From Paenibacillus sp. Soil766 (GTDB lineage Bacteria; Bacillota; Bacilli; Paenibacillales; NBRC-103111): 64,000 nt of DNA. The number at the start of each line of letters is the position of its first letter. Position 1 is the first letter of the stretch. Position numbers and translations under genes: made by a program. This document shows, one piece after another, positions 1-9,197 of this stretch. The stretch is taken from assembly GCF_001428105.1 (NCBI RefSeq), contig NZ_LMSJ01000012.1:246569-310568 (forward strand), written 5' to 3'. Below the pieces are notes generated by a model, which had not been told where the DNA came from, ran no database searches, and saw only the letters and a list, made by a program, of their open reading frames with translations.

Positions 1-1385
1 TCAGCAGCTACGATACGTTTGATTTTGTAAGGGAATCCTTGAAATCCGGGGCTATTGATTATTTACTGAAGCATGAAGTTCAAGCCGAGAATTTGCTGGA
101 GGTTCTGAATAAAGCAAAAGCAACACTCGACAATCGGTCATCGGCCATGAAACGGAACGAGGAGTTGGAGCGAAATTGGGATTTGACGAATCACCGTAAA
201 GCTATTGAACTTAGTCGCGAGCTTCTATTAGGCAGGAATTCCGACGTTCAGCTGGTTGAAGAGCATCTTACCCGCAATCTGGGTATGGAGTTAAAAAATG
301 TGATCATTGTTACTCTACAGGTCGTGCATTTCAGTGTGCTTACGGAGTCTTTGACAGAGGATGAGAAGCAAATCTACATTCGATCTATTAGAGACCTGTA
401 TTGGCAAAGTCATGTAGACGGGAACCAATTATTCTTCTATTTGGAGGATGGCCGCTTTGCTGCGCTTTTAAGCTATCCCGAGCACCGAAGCGAAGGTGCG
501 ATTGCGCAAAAGTTGGATAGTGAGCTGCGGAGGCTGGAAAAAGCGATGCACCATTTTCTAAATGTTCGAATTGTGTTTGGCGCTAGTGCTGCAGCGAATC
601 AGCTATTGCAAGCCAGAAATCAATTCCTGGCCGCATCCCGCTTGCTGGAAGATCGTTTACTTCAGCAATTTACCGGCACTAAAACAACAGGTGATGGGCT
701 GGAAGAAGCAAAACCGGCAACTTTTCTTCAGCTGGATCAGGAACGTGATTTGCTTACTGCACTAAATCTTCAGAATCGAACACAGGTTCATGCGATCGTT
801 CAACATATATTTTCATCACTGAAGGATTCACGCATACAACATGCCGCAACGATCCAGAATATGCTTAAAGAGCTGCTTACGATCGCACATAAAGTATGGC
901 GTAATAGAGGACTTGGTGACATGAAGCCTGGCAATAACTATACATCCGGTTTATGGAGAGAGCAGGCTGAGAGATGCATGACCGTAGCCGGTATGCGAAC
1001 ATGGGTGACAGATTACTATGATGTCGTGTTAGATGAAATGATGCGCCAGGATACGAGAGCAAACACGCCATATGTCAACCAAGCGATTACCTATATCCGC
1101 AATCATTATGCCGAGAATATTTCTCTGGAGCTTGTTGCTAAAAGTATCGGCATTACCCCGTCTTATTTAGGCAGGTTGTTTAAAGATGAGGTTGCTCAAA
1201 GCTTTACAGAATTTGTAAATCAGTACAGAGTCAGCATGAGCAAGCAGTTGTTTGAGCAAGGCATGTCGATCAAGCACATCTACGAATCCGTAGGCTTTAG
1301 CAGCTATAACTATTTTTTTAAAGTTTTTAAGGACATTGAAGGTGTTACACCACAAACATTTGTAAAATGCAAGCTGCAGCGATAA
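1..1385 (+). CDS. YesN-like response regulator with AraC-type DNA-binding domain (5' partial)
   Basis: The frame is open from base 3, so the gene begins before the window; the first visible residues (SSYDTFDFVRESLKSGAIDY) are the end of a receiver domain, including the conserved lysine of YLLKHEV. The phosphorylated Asp lies outside the window. A long linker follows, and the last ~100 residues (from about 1075) hold two helix-turn-helix motifs (LELVAKSIGITPSYLGRLFK and IKHIYESVGFSSYNYFFKVF) typical of AraC proteins. In Paenibacillus and Bacillus such YesN regulators pair with a YesM-type sensor kinase, probably encoded upstream, and control the next sugar ABC operon. The 226-bp gap to the binding-protein gene contains a candidate cre site. 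Family is certain; target regulon is inferred from position. Confidence 0.93.
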   Translation, partial: SSYDTFDFVRESLKSGAIDYLLKHEVQAENLLEVLNKAKATLDNRSSAMKRNEELERNWDLTNHRKAIELSRELLLGRNSDVQLVEEHLTRNLGMELKNVIIVTLQVVHFSVLTESLTEDEKQIYIRSIRDLYWQSHVDGNQLFFYLEDGRFAALLSYPEHRSEGAIAQKLDSELRRLEKAMHHFLNVRIVFGASAAANQLLQARNQFLAASRLLEDRLLQQFTGTKTTGDGLEEAKPATFLQLDQERDLLTALNLQNRTQVHAIVQHIFSSLKDSRIQHAATIQNMLKELLTIAHKVWRNRGLGDMKPGNNYTSGLWREQAERCMTVAGMRTWVTDYYDVVLDEMMRQDTRANTPYVNQAITYIRNHYAENISLELVAKSIGITPSYLGRLFKDEVAQSFTEFVNQYRVSMSKQLFEQGMSIKHIYESVGFSSYNYFFKVFKDIEGVTPQTFVKCKLQR

Positions 1386-1490
1386 GCAGCTGTAAGCTAA
1401 CGGCATTCACAAACATGCAACATCAGCCAGGTGCTTCTGTCATGGACAGACTGGTAAGCTGGGGCAAGTTGTGGGGGCCGTTTGCTGTTT

Positions 1491-1505
1491 ATGAAAACGT
1501 TTGTA
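1491..1505 (+). promoter_or_regulatory. Candidate cre (CcpA) site upstream of sugar ABC operon
   Basis: ATGAAAACGTTTGTA has the CG-centred partial palindrome of catabolite-responsive elements and one mismatch to the loose consensus WTGNAANCGNWNNCW, but two mismatches to the stricter TGWAANCGNTNWCA. It lies about 110 bp upstream of the solute-binding protein start, in the only sizeable gap of this operon. Catabolite repression would be normal for a glycan-uptake system, but the match is imperfect. Confidence 0.4.
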
Positions 1506-1611
1506 TTTTTTTGTAGCTTTTGTTTAGCTTTTTAGAGTTTTTTACGATGTTGTATCAACTACAATAAGTACAAGCAACGCACCAATACATCATACAGGGG
1601 GTTCATATTCA

Positions 1612-3246
1612 ATGAGAAATAAGAGATCCAAATCTCTGCTTGTAGCTACCTCGCTTACGATTGCTATGACAGGAATTTTAAGCGCTTGCAGTAAATCGAC
1701 TGACACAACGGATGCTCCAAGTACGGCGAGTGCATCAAGTAAAGCGCCGTCTCCTTCGAGTACAACCGGCTTTCCGATTGTAACAAAACCGCTTACCCTT
1801 AAAATGCTGCAACGGATTGCCCCGAATGCGGGCCCAAGTAAAGATTTGCTAGTATGGAATGAATATGAAAAAAAGACAGGTATTAAAGTGAATGTCGAAG
1901 ATGTACCAACCGAAGGGTTTACAGAACGAAAAAATCTTGTATTTGCTTCCAATGAACTGCCAGATTTCTTCTTTCGGGCTGCTCTGACACCTCTTGAAAC
2001 ATTAAAGTACGGAACATCAGGACAGCTCATTCCGCTAGAAAAGTTAATTGACCAATATGCGCCGAACTTCAAGGCTTTAATGGCACAATTTCCTGAGATT
2101 AAAGCGGGTATTATGTATCCGAATGGTCATATTTATTCCTTGCCGATGATTGTAACAACGAAGGCCTCCTTGGTGCCAAAGCTTTGGTTAAATCAGAAAT
2201 GGTTGGATAAACTCGGACTTAAACAGCCGCAAACAACAGATGAGTTAATTACTGTTTTGAAAGCGTTCCGCGATGGCGATCCGAACGGTAACGGGAAAGC
2301 GGATGAAATTCCGTTATCCACACAGCCATCCGAGAATAAAACCAAAGATAACTTCTCACTCGTGAATTTTTTTGCTGGGAGCTTTGGGCTGGATTTGCAA
2401 TTCGATTATCGGGCCAATATTGAGAATGGCAAGGTGAAGCTGTGGTCGACGGATGATCGCTACAAAGCGCTGCTGCAGTTCCTGAATACGCTTTGGAAAG
2501 AAAAACTAATTGATCGCGAGTATTTCACACAAACAAATGCACAGTATATTGCAAAAATGACCTCAGGCAATATGGGGGAGTTCAGCTGGGGGAATAACAA
2601 TCCGTTCGCGGCAATTGCAGATCAATATGTGCAGGGTGTACCTGTGAAAGGACCTATGGGCGATCAGAAGTTTTCGGTCTCTGATTCGATTACGAAGGTG
2701 TTCGGAACATTTGCCATTACGAATGTCAATAAAGAACCTGAAGCAACTATGCGTTGGATTGACTATTTTTATGGTCAGGAAGGCTCCACCTTTATTCGTT
2801 ACGGGGTAGAGGGGCAGACGTTCAACTATGATGCGAATGGTGAAGCGGTATACGTTGATGCCATTGCTAAGGATCCAAAACCAGATGCAGCGGCATGCGC
2901 AAAAGTATCGCCGTATTGCGGAGGTGCATTCCCTCACTGGCTGAATGAGAAAAACGATTCCTTGGTAAACAACCAAGCTGTTGTGGATGCACAAAAGGTG
3001 CTGGATCCCTATTTACCTAAAGTGAAGTATGGTGTTCCGCTGTTTGATGAAGCTACTTCGAAAAACGTAGAGATGTTGCGTAACGATATTGATACCTATG
3101 TCAGAGAGCAGAGCGCTAAGTTTATTATCGGAGATCTGGATTTCAGTAAGTGGGATAATTATGTTGCGACACTAAAGAAAATGAAAAATGATGAATTGGA
3201 ACGCATGTATCAAAGTGTGTATGACAATTTGCAAAGTAAAAAATAG
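1612..3246 (+). CDS. Extracellular sugar-binding lipoprotein of ABC transporter
   Basis: The 544-residue protein starts at ATG after an AGGGGG ribosome-binding site. Its N-terminus is a lipoprotein signal: positively charged MRNKRSK, a hydrophobic stretch and the lipobox LSAC with Cys26, then a Ser/Thr/Ala-rich linker. The mature part has the layout of the large family 1 solute-binding proteins (LplA/YtcQ type, ~540 residues) that feed LplB/YtcP permeases; both permeases follow directly. No ATPase is encoded here, as usual for this group, which commonly uses a shared MsmX-like ATPase. The substrate cannot be read from the sequence, but the downstream sulfatase and GH43-like enzyme point to a sulfated oligosaccharide. 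Confidence 0.92.
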   Translation: MRNKRSKSLLVATSLTIAMTGILSACSKSTDTTDAPSTASASSKAPSPSSTTGFPIVTKPLTLKMLQRIAPNAGPSKDLLVWNEYEKKTGIKVNVEDVPTEGFTERKNLVFASNELPDFFFRAALTPLETLKYGTSGQLIPLEKLIDQYAPNFKALMAQFPEIKAGIMYPNGHIYSLPMIVTTKASLVPKLWLNQKWLDKLGLKQPQTTDELITVLKAFRDGDPNGNGKADEIPLSTQPSENKTKDNFSLVNFFAGSFGLDLQFDYRANIENGKVKLWSTDDRYKALLQFLNTLWKEKLIDREYFTQTNAQYIAKMTSGNMGEFSWGNNNPFAAIADQYVQGVPVKGPMGDQKFSVSDSITKVFGTFAITNVNKEPEATMRWIDYFYGQEGSTFIRYGVEGQTFNYDANGEAVYVDAIAKDPKPDAAACAKVSPYCGGAFPHWLNEKNDSLVNNQAVVDAQKVLDPYLPKVKYGVPLFDEATSKNVEMLRNDIDTYVREQSAKFIIGDLDFSKWDNYVATLKKMKNDELERMYQSVYDNLQSKK

Positions 3247-3252
3247 CAGATA

Positions 3253-3276
3253 CGGGGACGGCGAGAACCGTCCCCG
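3253..3276 (+). other. Intercistronic hairpin after binding-protein gene
   Basis: CGGGGACGG and CCGTCCCCG form a perfect 9-bp GC-rich stem with a 6-base loop just after the binding-protein stop and before the first permease. There is no T-tract, so it is unlikely to be a full terminator. Such hairpins commonly protect the upstream mRNA and make the binding protein more abundant than the permeases; that role is inferred. Confidence 0.65.
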
Positions 3277-3305
3277 ATTAATGATTTCGGATAGGTGGGA
3301 TACCC

Positions 3306-4274
3306 TTGTCAATCTTGCAAGCTAGGACAACAAACAGCAAGGAAGCAACACACCAAAGAAGGACTAAAGGAAAAGGTCAGTTACGACAATTCCGTGATAA
3401 ATATGATTTGCTTCTTATGCTGCTGCTGCCCGCAGCTTATTATATCATTTTTCAATACGGCCCGATGTACGGCTTACAAATCGCATTTAAAGATTTTAAT
3501 CCGGTAAAAGGCATTATGGGAAGTCCTTGGGTCGGCTTTGACCATTTTGAACGTTTTTTTGAATCGTACTATTTTGGCAGGTTATTGTGGAATACACTTT
3601 CCATTAGTCTATTCTCCCTATTATTTGCCTTTCCGATACCCATTATGCTCGCGCTGCTCATCCATGAGCTGCCGGGTAAAAAATTCAAAAAGCTTTTACA
3701 AAATGTTTCCTATGTGCCTCATTTTATTTCATTAGTTGTCGTTGTCGGGATGCTGCAGCTCATGCTCAAGCCTGAAACCGGCATTGTCAATGTTATTATT
3801 CAAGCCTTTGGCGGACATTCCATCGCTTTTCTTGAGAAGAGCGAATGGTTCAAAGCAATTTTCATCTCCTCTGGCATATGGCAAAACATGGGCTGGCAGT
3901 CCATTATCTATATTGCAGCATTGGCGGGCATAGATCCTCAACAGTACGAAGCGGCCAAGATCGATGGTGCTTCCCGTTTCAAGCGCCTTCTACATGTCTC
4001 CATACCCGGTATCATGCCCATGATACTCATTCTATTAATTCTGGATGTCGGCCATTTCATGAACGTCGGGTTTGAGAAAATTTTGTTAATGCAAAATAAT
4101 TTGAATATGGCTTCAAGCGATGTGATCGCCACCTTTATTTATCGCACAGGTATTCAAAATGGTGAATACAGCTTTACGACAGCCATCGGTCTATTTAACA
4201 ACATGATTAACCTAGTACTTCTGCTTACGATTAATCGGTATGCGCGAAAAAAAGCAGAAACTAGCTTATGGTAG
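3306..4274 (+). CDS. LplB-type sugar ABC transporter permease
   Basis: The 322-residue protein starts at TTG 3306, preceded by AGGTGGGA at a good distance. It has about six membrane segments (first near residues 37-55) and the typical N-terminal PMYGLQIAFKDFNPVKGI signature of LplB permeases. The EAA loop that contacts the ATPase is visible as EAAKIDGASRFKRLLHVSIP. It overlaps or abuts the second permease gene and forms a heterodimeric channel with it. Substrate is inferred from the neighbouring sulfatase and glycosidase only. Confidence 0.93.
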   Translation: MSILQARTTNSKEATHQRRTKGKGQLRQFRDKYDLLLMLLLPAAYYIIFQYGPMYGLQIAFKDFNPVKGIMGSPWVGFDHFERFFESYYFGRLLWNTLSISLFSLLFAFPIPIMLALLIHELPGKKFKKLLQNVSYVPHFISLVVVVGMLQLMLKPETGIVNVIIQAFGGHSIAFLEKSEWFKAIFISSGIWQNMGWQSIIYIAALAGIDPQQYEAAKIDGASRFKRLLHVSIPGIMPMILILLILDVGHFMNVGFEKILLMQNNLNMASSDVIATFIYRTGIQNGEYSFTTAIGLFNNMINLVLLLTINRYARKKAETSLW

Positions 4275-4285
4275 GGGGTTCCAAC

Positions 4286-5179
4286 ATGTCGAATCGAATA
4301 CAAAGCAACCGTATTGAAGATGGCCGGATCTTTAATCTAGTCGCCTACGCGATTGCTGCTGTGATTTTTGTCGTCGTTCTTTATCCGATTGTTTTTGTTG
4401 TCAGCGCCTCGTTCAGTAATCCAATGGAGGTGATGGCCGGTCACTTGGTGCTGTGGCCCAAAGGTTTTACCTTCGCGGCTTATGAAGAGGTATTTCGAAA
4501 TAAAGAAGTGTGGGTAGGCTATCGGAATACGTTGTTGTATACGACGGCAGGAACCTTGTTCAATTTGATCTTAACCACACTGGCGGCCTATCCGCTTTCC
4601 AGAAAGGATATGCCTTGGCGAAGCTTTTTCATGTTTGGTGTCACGTTTACGATGTTGTTTCAAGGCGGAATTATCCCTACCTTTTTAATTATTAAAGATT
4701 TGGGGATGGTGAATACCGTGTGGGCGCTGATGATTCCGAACGCGATTGCAACCTATAATCTTATCGTCATGCGCACCTATTTCCAAACCAATATTCCTTG
4801 GGAGATGCAAGAAGCAGCTATGATTGATGGTTGTTCGAATAAAGGGATATTGTGGCGGATCATTTTGCCCCTTTCTAAACCAATCATGGCCGTCATGGTG
4901 CTCTTCTATGCGGTTAGTCACTGGAATGCTTACTTTAATGCCCTCATTTACTTGAGAGATCACAACTTGTATCCGCTACAGCTCGTGCTTCGTGGGATTT
5001 TAGTGAGTAATCAAAGTGCTATCATGGAAGGCTCCACCGATATTACAGAGTCTTTAATGCTGGCAGAGGGTATGAAATATGCATTGATCATTATTGCGAG
5101 CTTGCCGGTGTTGATCCTGTATCCTTTCGTTCAGAAGCACTTTGTTAAAGGGGTCATGATTGGCTCTATTAAAGGATAG
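4286..5179 (+). CDS. YtcP-type sugar ABC transporter permease
   Basis: An ATG at 4268 is in frame, but the AGGGGG at 4273-4278 lies between it and the ATG at 4286, which is at ideal spacing, so 4286 is chosen (297 residues). The protein has six predicted membrane segments, the EAA loop QEAAMIDGCSNKGILWRIIL and the family's C-terminal VQKHFVKGVMIGSIKG. The loop reads DGCS rather than the common DGAS/DGAN. It is the partner of the preceding LplB-type permease, and the sulfatase gene starts 23 bases downstream, so all are probably co-transcribed. Confidence 0.93.
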   Translation: MSNRIQSNRIEDGRIFNLVAYAIAAVIFVVVLYPIVFVVSASFSNPMEVMAGHLVLWPKGFTFAAYEEVFRNKEVWVGYRNTLLYTTAGTLFNLILTTLAAYPLSRKDMPWRSFFMFGVTFTMLFQGGIIPTFLIIKDLGMVNTVWALMIPNAIATYNLIVMRTYFQTNIPWEMQEAAMIDGCSNKGILWRIILPLSKPIMAVMVLFYAVSHWNAYFNALIYLRDHNLYPLQLVLRGILVSNQSAIMEGSTDITESLMLAEGMKYALIIIASLPVLILYPFVQKHFVKGVMIGSIKG

Positions 5180-5202
5180 ATTTCGAGAGGAGATTCTTTA
5201 CA

Positions 5203-6750
5203 ATGAAGGGGAAAAAACCAAATATTATTATTATTCTGGCCGATGATTTAGGGTACTCAGATGTGGGCTGTTTCGGTGGTGATATCGATACACCCAATTT
5301 GGATAGACTTGCCACTCATGGTGTGCGCTTAACGGAATTTCACAATACGGCGAGATGTTCACCGTCAAGAGCCTCATTATTAACAGGTCTTCACCCACAT
5401 CAAGCTGGCATGGCGCATCTGCAAGGCAGGTATGGCCCTTACACGAAGAAATTAAGCGAGAACTCCGTTACACTGGCGGAGGTTGTCAAATCTAATGGGT
5501 ACAGAACATATATGTCTGGTAAATGGCATGTGGGAATCATACCGCCGCACGAACGTGGCTTTGAGAAGGCAACGATGTACAAGCCCCCAGGTTATTTCTC
5601 CAAGGAAGGCCACACAATAAACGGAATTCCAATGGAAGATGACCGGCTGACATCGCCGTTCTTCTCAACAGATCATATGACAGATCAAGCTATTGGTTAT
5701 TTGGAATCACATACAACTCATACACCTGACGATCCATTTTTCTTATATATGGCGTATACCGCACCCCATTTTCCACTCCAAGCCAAAGAAGAAGATATTC
5801 TCAAATATAAGGGGCGTTTTGACCAAGGTTGGGATATGCTGCGAGAGGCAAAGTTTGAACGGATGAAACAGATGGGCATTGTAGATCCTTCTTGGAAATG
5901 CTCAATGAAGGAAACCTCGGCTGTCGAAGCTTGGCAAGATGAACCCCATCAAGCTTGGCGGATACAAGCTATGGAAGTATATGCTGCAATGGTCGAATGT
6001 ATGGATCAGAATATTGGGCGAATTATAGCGAAACTGGAGGAACTTGGCGAGTTGGATAACACGTTTATCATGTTCCTATCAGATAATGGAGGGAACGGGG
6101 AATTCCCGACGATTAAAGATACATCCATCCTGCCAGGTGGCCCTTCATATCCAACAGAAAACGGTCATTACGGTTATGGTTGGGCCAATCTGTCGAATAC
6201 GCCATTTCGTATGTTCAAGCATTATATTCACGAAGGCGGTATTGCTTCCCCGTGTATCATTCATTGGCCAGACGGGTTGAAAGAAAAGGGCAGTATCCGT
6301 AGATCACCTGCGCAATTAACTGATGTCATGGCAACGATTGTTGATATTACAGGGTCATCCTATCCAGATACGTTTAATGGTCATACCATTCAACAGATGG
6401 AAGGTGTAAGTATGATGCCAATCTTAGAAAATGATACTCCGGTGAAGGACTACATGTTCTGGGAACATGAGGGCAATTGCGGAATTCGTCATCATCAGTG
6501 GAAGCTAGTCCGATTCTACGATGAGCCGTGGGAGCTTTATGATATGGCAATGGACGGAACGGAAACTGAAGATCTTGCTAATAGGCATCCGGAGCTTGTC
6601 GAGCAGTTGCAGGAGGCATATCAAGCATGGACAGCTCGTGCACAAGTGCTTAGTAAGCCTGAGTACATGCAACATGACCTCAGAGAAGTAAAATTCGAGC
6701 AAGTAGTGGATATTGAGAAGCTCAAACGAACGATGCAAGCGATGAAGTGA
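5203..6750 (+). CDS. Type I (formylglycine-dependent) sulfatase
   Basis: This 515-residue protein belongs to the alkaline phosphatase-like superfamily. The metal-binding start IIILADDLGY, the active-site signature CSPSRASLLTG with Cys52 (to be converted to formylglycine), the GKWHVG motif and the later SDNGG metal site are all present. It hydrolyses a sulfate ester, releasing inorganic sulfate. There is no signal peptide, so it should act in the cytoplasm on an imported oligosaccharide. A maturation enzyme (FGE or anSME) is needed to modify Cys52 and is not in the window. It is embedded between the sugar permeases and the GH43-like glycosidase, implying a sulfated glycan. The exact sulfate position or sugar cannot be deduced. 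Confidence 0.93.
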   Translation: MKGKKPNIIIILADDLGYSDVGCFGGDIDTPNLDRLATHGVRLTEFHNTARCSPSRASLLTGLHPHQAGMAHLQGRYGPYTKKLSENSVTLAEVVKSNGYRTYMSGKWHVGIIPPHERGFEKATMYKPPGYFSKEGHTINGIPMEDDRLTSPFFSTDHMTDQAIGYLESHTTHTPDDPFFLYMAYTAPHFPLQAKEEDILKYKGRFDQGWDMLREAKFERMKQMGIVDPSWKCSMKETSAVEAWQDEPHQAWRIQAMEVYAAMVECMDQNIGRIIAKLEELGELDNTFIMFLSDNGGNGEFPTIKDTSILPGGPSYPTENGHYGYGWANLSNTPFRMFKHYIHEGGIASPCIIHWPDGLKEKGSIRRSPAQLTDVMATIVDITGSSYPDTFNGHTIQQMEGVSMMPILENDTPVKDYMFWEHEGNCGIRHHQWKLVRFYDEPWELYDMAMDGTETEDLANRHPELVEQLQEAYQAWTARAQVLSKPEYMQHDLREVKFEQVVDIEKLKRTMQAMK

Positions 6751-6784
6751 AATCCTGTCATCGAAGAAGAAAGGGGCAGTAAGC

Positions 6785-8227
6785 GTGTTTATGACGAGTA
6801 AAAACCAAAAGCAAAATGCATATATCATGGGATATTTCCGTTCAGGGCCAGGACAATCTCACAAAACAGAGCAGCTTCATTATGCATTCAGCAGAGACGG
6901 CTTGCATTGGTATGAACTGAATGGCAATAAACCGGTATGGAAATCTTCAATAGGCGAAGGCATACTTAGGGATCCTTTCATTGCAAAAGGTGCCGATCAG
7001 CACTGGCATCTGGTATTTACGACACGCCCAATGGGACCATCCATTGGTTATGCGAGCTCGAAGGATTTGATTCAATGGACGAATGAAAAACCGCTTCAAG
7101 TCATGATGGATGTACCAGATACTGTGAACAGCTGGGCACCTGAGTTCTCATATGATGCCAAGGACGAGAGCTATTTAATCTATTGGGCGTCCAGTACGGG
7201 GAAGGATTTAAGCAACAGCAAGCATTATTGTGTGAAGACGAAGGATTGGGAACAATTTACGAAAACAGACCTGTTTTATGCGCCTGGGTTTCAGACGATT
7301 GACGCTTCACTTGCTGAACATGATGGGAAATATTACATGGCTGTCAAGGATGAAAGCCATGTTTACGAACCTGATCGCTATCCGCATCCTCCGATGAATT
7401 ATGTGGCTATCTCCGATCAATTAGAAGGACCGTATGAGACACTTCCGGGCATCCAGACGCCTGATTATACGGAAGGACCTGAGTTCCTCTGGATCGAAAG
7501 CGAGAAGAGATGGCTGCTCTATTACGATTATTGGGCTTATGGCAAATACGGCATTATGTCATCTGCTGATATGCGGAATTGGTCCTCTGAGCTGGATGGA
7601 AGCTTAAGCCGATTCCCTCACGGAGCAAGGCATGGCACGATGTTTCCGGTAAGCGAAGCTGAACTTTCCAAACTTCTAGATACGTTTGCGCTCCGAGCAC
7701 ATTACCGTACAACGACATACGCCCCAGTCAGAATCGCCACAGAAGAAGAATCAGGCCATCTGCATGATGCTTTCAGCCTGCGCACGGTGCTATTGAATTT
7801 CCGCCCTACAACAGTTTCAGGGAAACAGGTGCTTTATGACGAAGGTGATTCGGTAAATGGCTTCGCATTACGAATACAGGATGGATTCATGGAAGGCGTT
7901 GTTTGCTCAGAGGGGCTAAAGCTAATGGTTTCTGCCAAACTTAGTGAAAACGCAACTGAATCATGGCAATGTGTTGCACTCAGCTATGCGGACGGACACT
8001 TAAAGCTCTACCTAAATAATCATTTGGCATCTGAGGACTCAGCATCTTTTCGTCTCGTTCGTTCTCATGCAAGTCAAGGCGGCTATGGGGGAAGATTTGG
8101 TACCGATGCTTTTGGAGATAGTGACGGGACTGCGCCGTTTCAGGGAGCGATTGAACATGTTCGTGTGTATGATGTTCCGCTATATGCTGAAGATATTGAA
8201 GCAGCTAACATTCGCTTTCGGCGATAG
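6785..8227 (+). CDS. GH43/GH32-like glycosidase with C-terminal LamG/ConA-like domain
   Basis: GTG at 6785 is favoured because AAGGGG (6771-6776) lies 8 bases upstream; ATG 6791 is in frame but further away. Residues ~1-310 look like a five-bladed beta-propeller hydrolase: an RDPFI motif (candidate catalytic Asp), NSWAPEF, IDASL and TEGPEFLW (candidate general acid Glu). Residues ~325-475 resemble a concanavalin-like/LamG domain (YDEGDSVNGFALRI, LKLYLNNH, GAIEHVRVYD), as in GH32 and some GH43 enzymes. There is no signal peptide, so it probably acts in the cytoplasm on the desulfated oligosaccharide. It is the last gene of the ABC-sulfatase operon. Assignment to GH43 rather than a neighbouring propeller family is uncertain. 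Confidence 0.8.
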   Translation: MFMTSKNQKQNAYIMGYFRSGPGQSHKTEQLHYAFSRDGLHWYELNGNKPVWKSSIGEGILRDPFIAKGADQHWHLVFTTRPMGPSIGYASSKDLIQWTNEKPLQVMMDVPDTVNSWAPEFSYDAKDESYLIYWASSTGKDLSNSKHYCVKTKDWEQFTKTDLFYAPGFQTIDASLAEHDGKYYMAVKDESHVYEPDRYPHPPMNYVAISDQLEGPYETLPGIQTPDYTEGPEFLWIESEKRWLLYYDYWAYGKYGIMSSADMRNWSSELDGSLSRFPHGARHGTMFPVSEAELSKLLDTFALRAHYRTTTYAPVRIATEEESGHLHDAFSLRTVLLNFRPTTVSGKQVLYDEGDSVNGFALRIQDGFMEGVVCSEGLKLMVSAKLSENATESWQCVALSYADGHLKLYLNNHLASEDSASFRLVRSHASQGGYGGRFGTDAFGDSDGTAPFQGAIEHVRVYDVPLYAEDIEAANIRFRR

Positions 8228-8307
8228 GAGGTTAGCCATATAGCCTTATAGTTAAGTTATTGCAAGAGCATGTATGAAGACCGAAGGTTATCGAGAATAC
8301 AACAAAG

Positions 8308-8342
8308 GAGCTAAGCGGGCACAAGCCTCTTAGCTCTTTTTT
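8308..8342 (+). terminator. Rho-independent terminator of sulfatase/glycosidase operon
   Basis: GAGCTAAG (8308-8315) pairs with CTTAGCTC (8329-8336), followed by a T-run through 8342. It closes the operon that ends at 8227. Confidence 0.85.
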
Positions 8343-8419
8343 AACTAAACAGGATCCGTTCTATGACAATGTAAGATGAAATAAGATGGTATATATGGAT
8401 TTAGTTGAGGAGGGATTGC

Positions 8420-9184
8420 GTGCATTGGTCGCGTAAAGAGTTAAAGAGTAGAGCTAAACAAGTACTGCGCACATCGTATTGGAAAGCATTTCTAGTCAGC
8501 TTGCTGCTAGCCGTCGTTGGAGGCGGGGTTCCGAGTTGCAATTGGAATTCAAACAGTGGCTCGTCATCGTCCATTAACTTTGGTAACTTGGATCTAGGCA
8601 TGGGCGGCGATATCTCGGATGGAGTAGGTGCACTTATTCTTGTTATCATCGTGATTGTTGCGATTGTAGTTGGCTTGGCAGCAATTGCATTCAGCATCTT
8701 CGTGTTGAACCCGTTCAAGGTGAATGCACAGCAATATTTTAAACAAGCCTCTCAAGGTGATGTTGACATGCACTATCTGCTTTACGTATTTGGCAAAGGG
8801 AGATATCTGGGCGCGGTTGCTGCTATGTTCTGGAGTGGGCTGCTTAATTTCTTATGGTATTTTTTGCTTGTTATTCCAGGTATTGTTAAGTCGTATGCCT
8901 ACAGTATGGTTCCGTATATACTAGGTGATAACCCTACGATCGGCCGAAAAAGAGCCGTTCAACTCAGCAATCAGATGACGCGAGGCCATAAATGGCGTAT
9001 ATTTGTTCTGGATCTATCATTCATTGGGTGGTTTCTTCTCGGTGCCTTAGCACTTGGCGTAGGCGTGTTGTTCGTATTACCGTATTATAATTCTACAAAA
9101 GCAGAGTTATATATGGTATTGCGTCAGCAGGCATTATATGATGGACTAAGTAACGCTGAAGAATTAAATTTACCTATTTCTTAA
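8420..9184 (+). CDS. DUF975 family membrane protein
   Basis: A TTG at 8405 opens the frame, but the strong GAGGAGGG lies downstream of it and points to GTG 8420, giving MHWSRKELKSRAKQVL, the standard start of DUF975 proteins (254 residues). The family start is followed by a membrane segment, a Gly/Ser/Asn-rich loop, and further hydrophobic segments including FLWYFLLVIPGIVKSYAYSM and a conserved region near DNPTIGRKRAVQLS. DUF975 is an integral membrane family of unknown function in Gram-positive bacteria. It is 13 bases upstream of the next gene and may be co-transcribed with it. Confidence 0.85.
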   Translation: MHWSRKELKSRAKQVLRTSYWKAFLVSLLLAVVGGGVPSCNWNSNSGSSSSINFGNLDLGMGGDISDGVGALILVIIVIVAIVVGLAAIAFSIFVLNPFKVNAQQYFKQASQGDVDMHYLLYVFGKGRYLGAVAAMFWSGLLNFLWYFLLVIPGIVKSYAYSMVPYILGDNPTIGRKRAVQLSNQMTRGHKWRIFVLDLSFIGWFLLGALALGVGVLFVLPYYNSTKAELYMVLRQQALYDGLSNAEELNLPIS

Positions 9185-9197
9185 GGAGCTGATTGTT

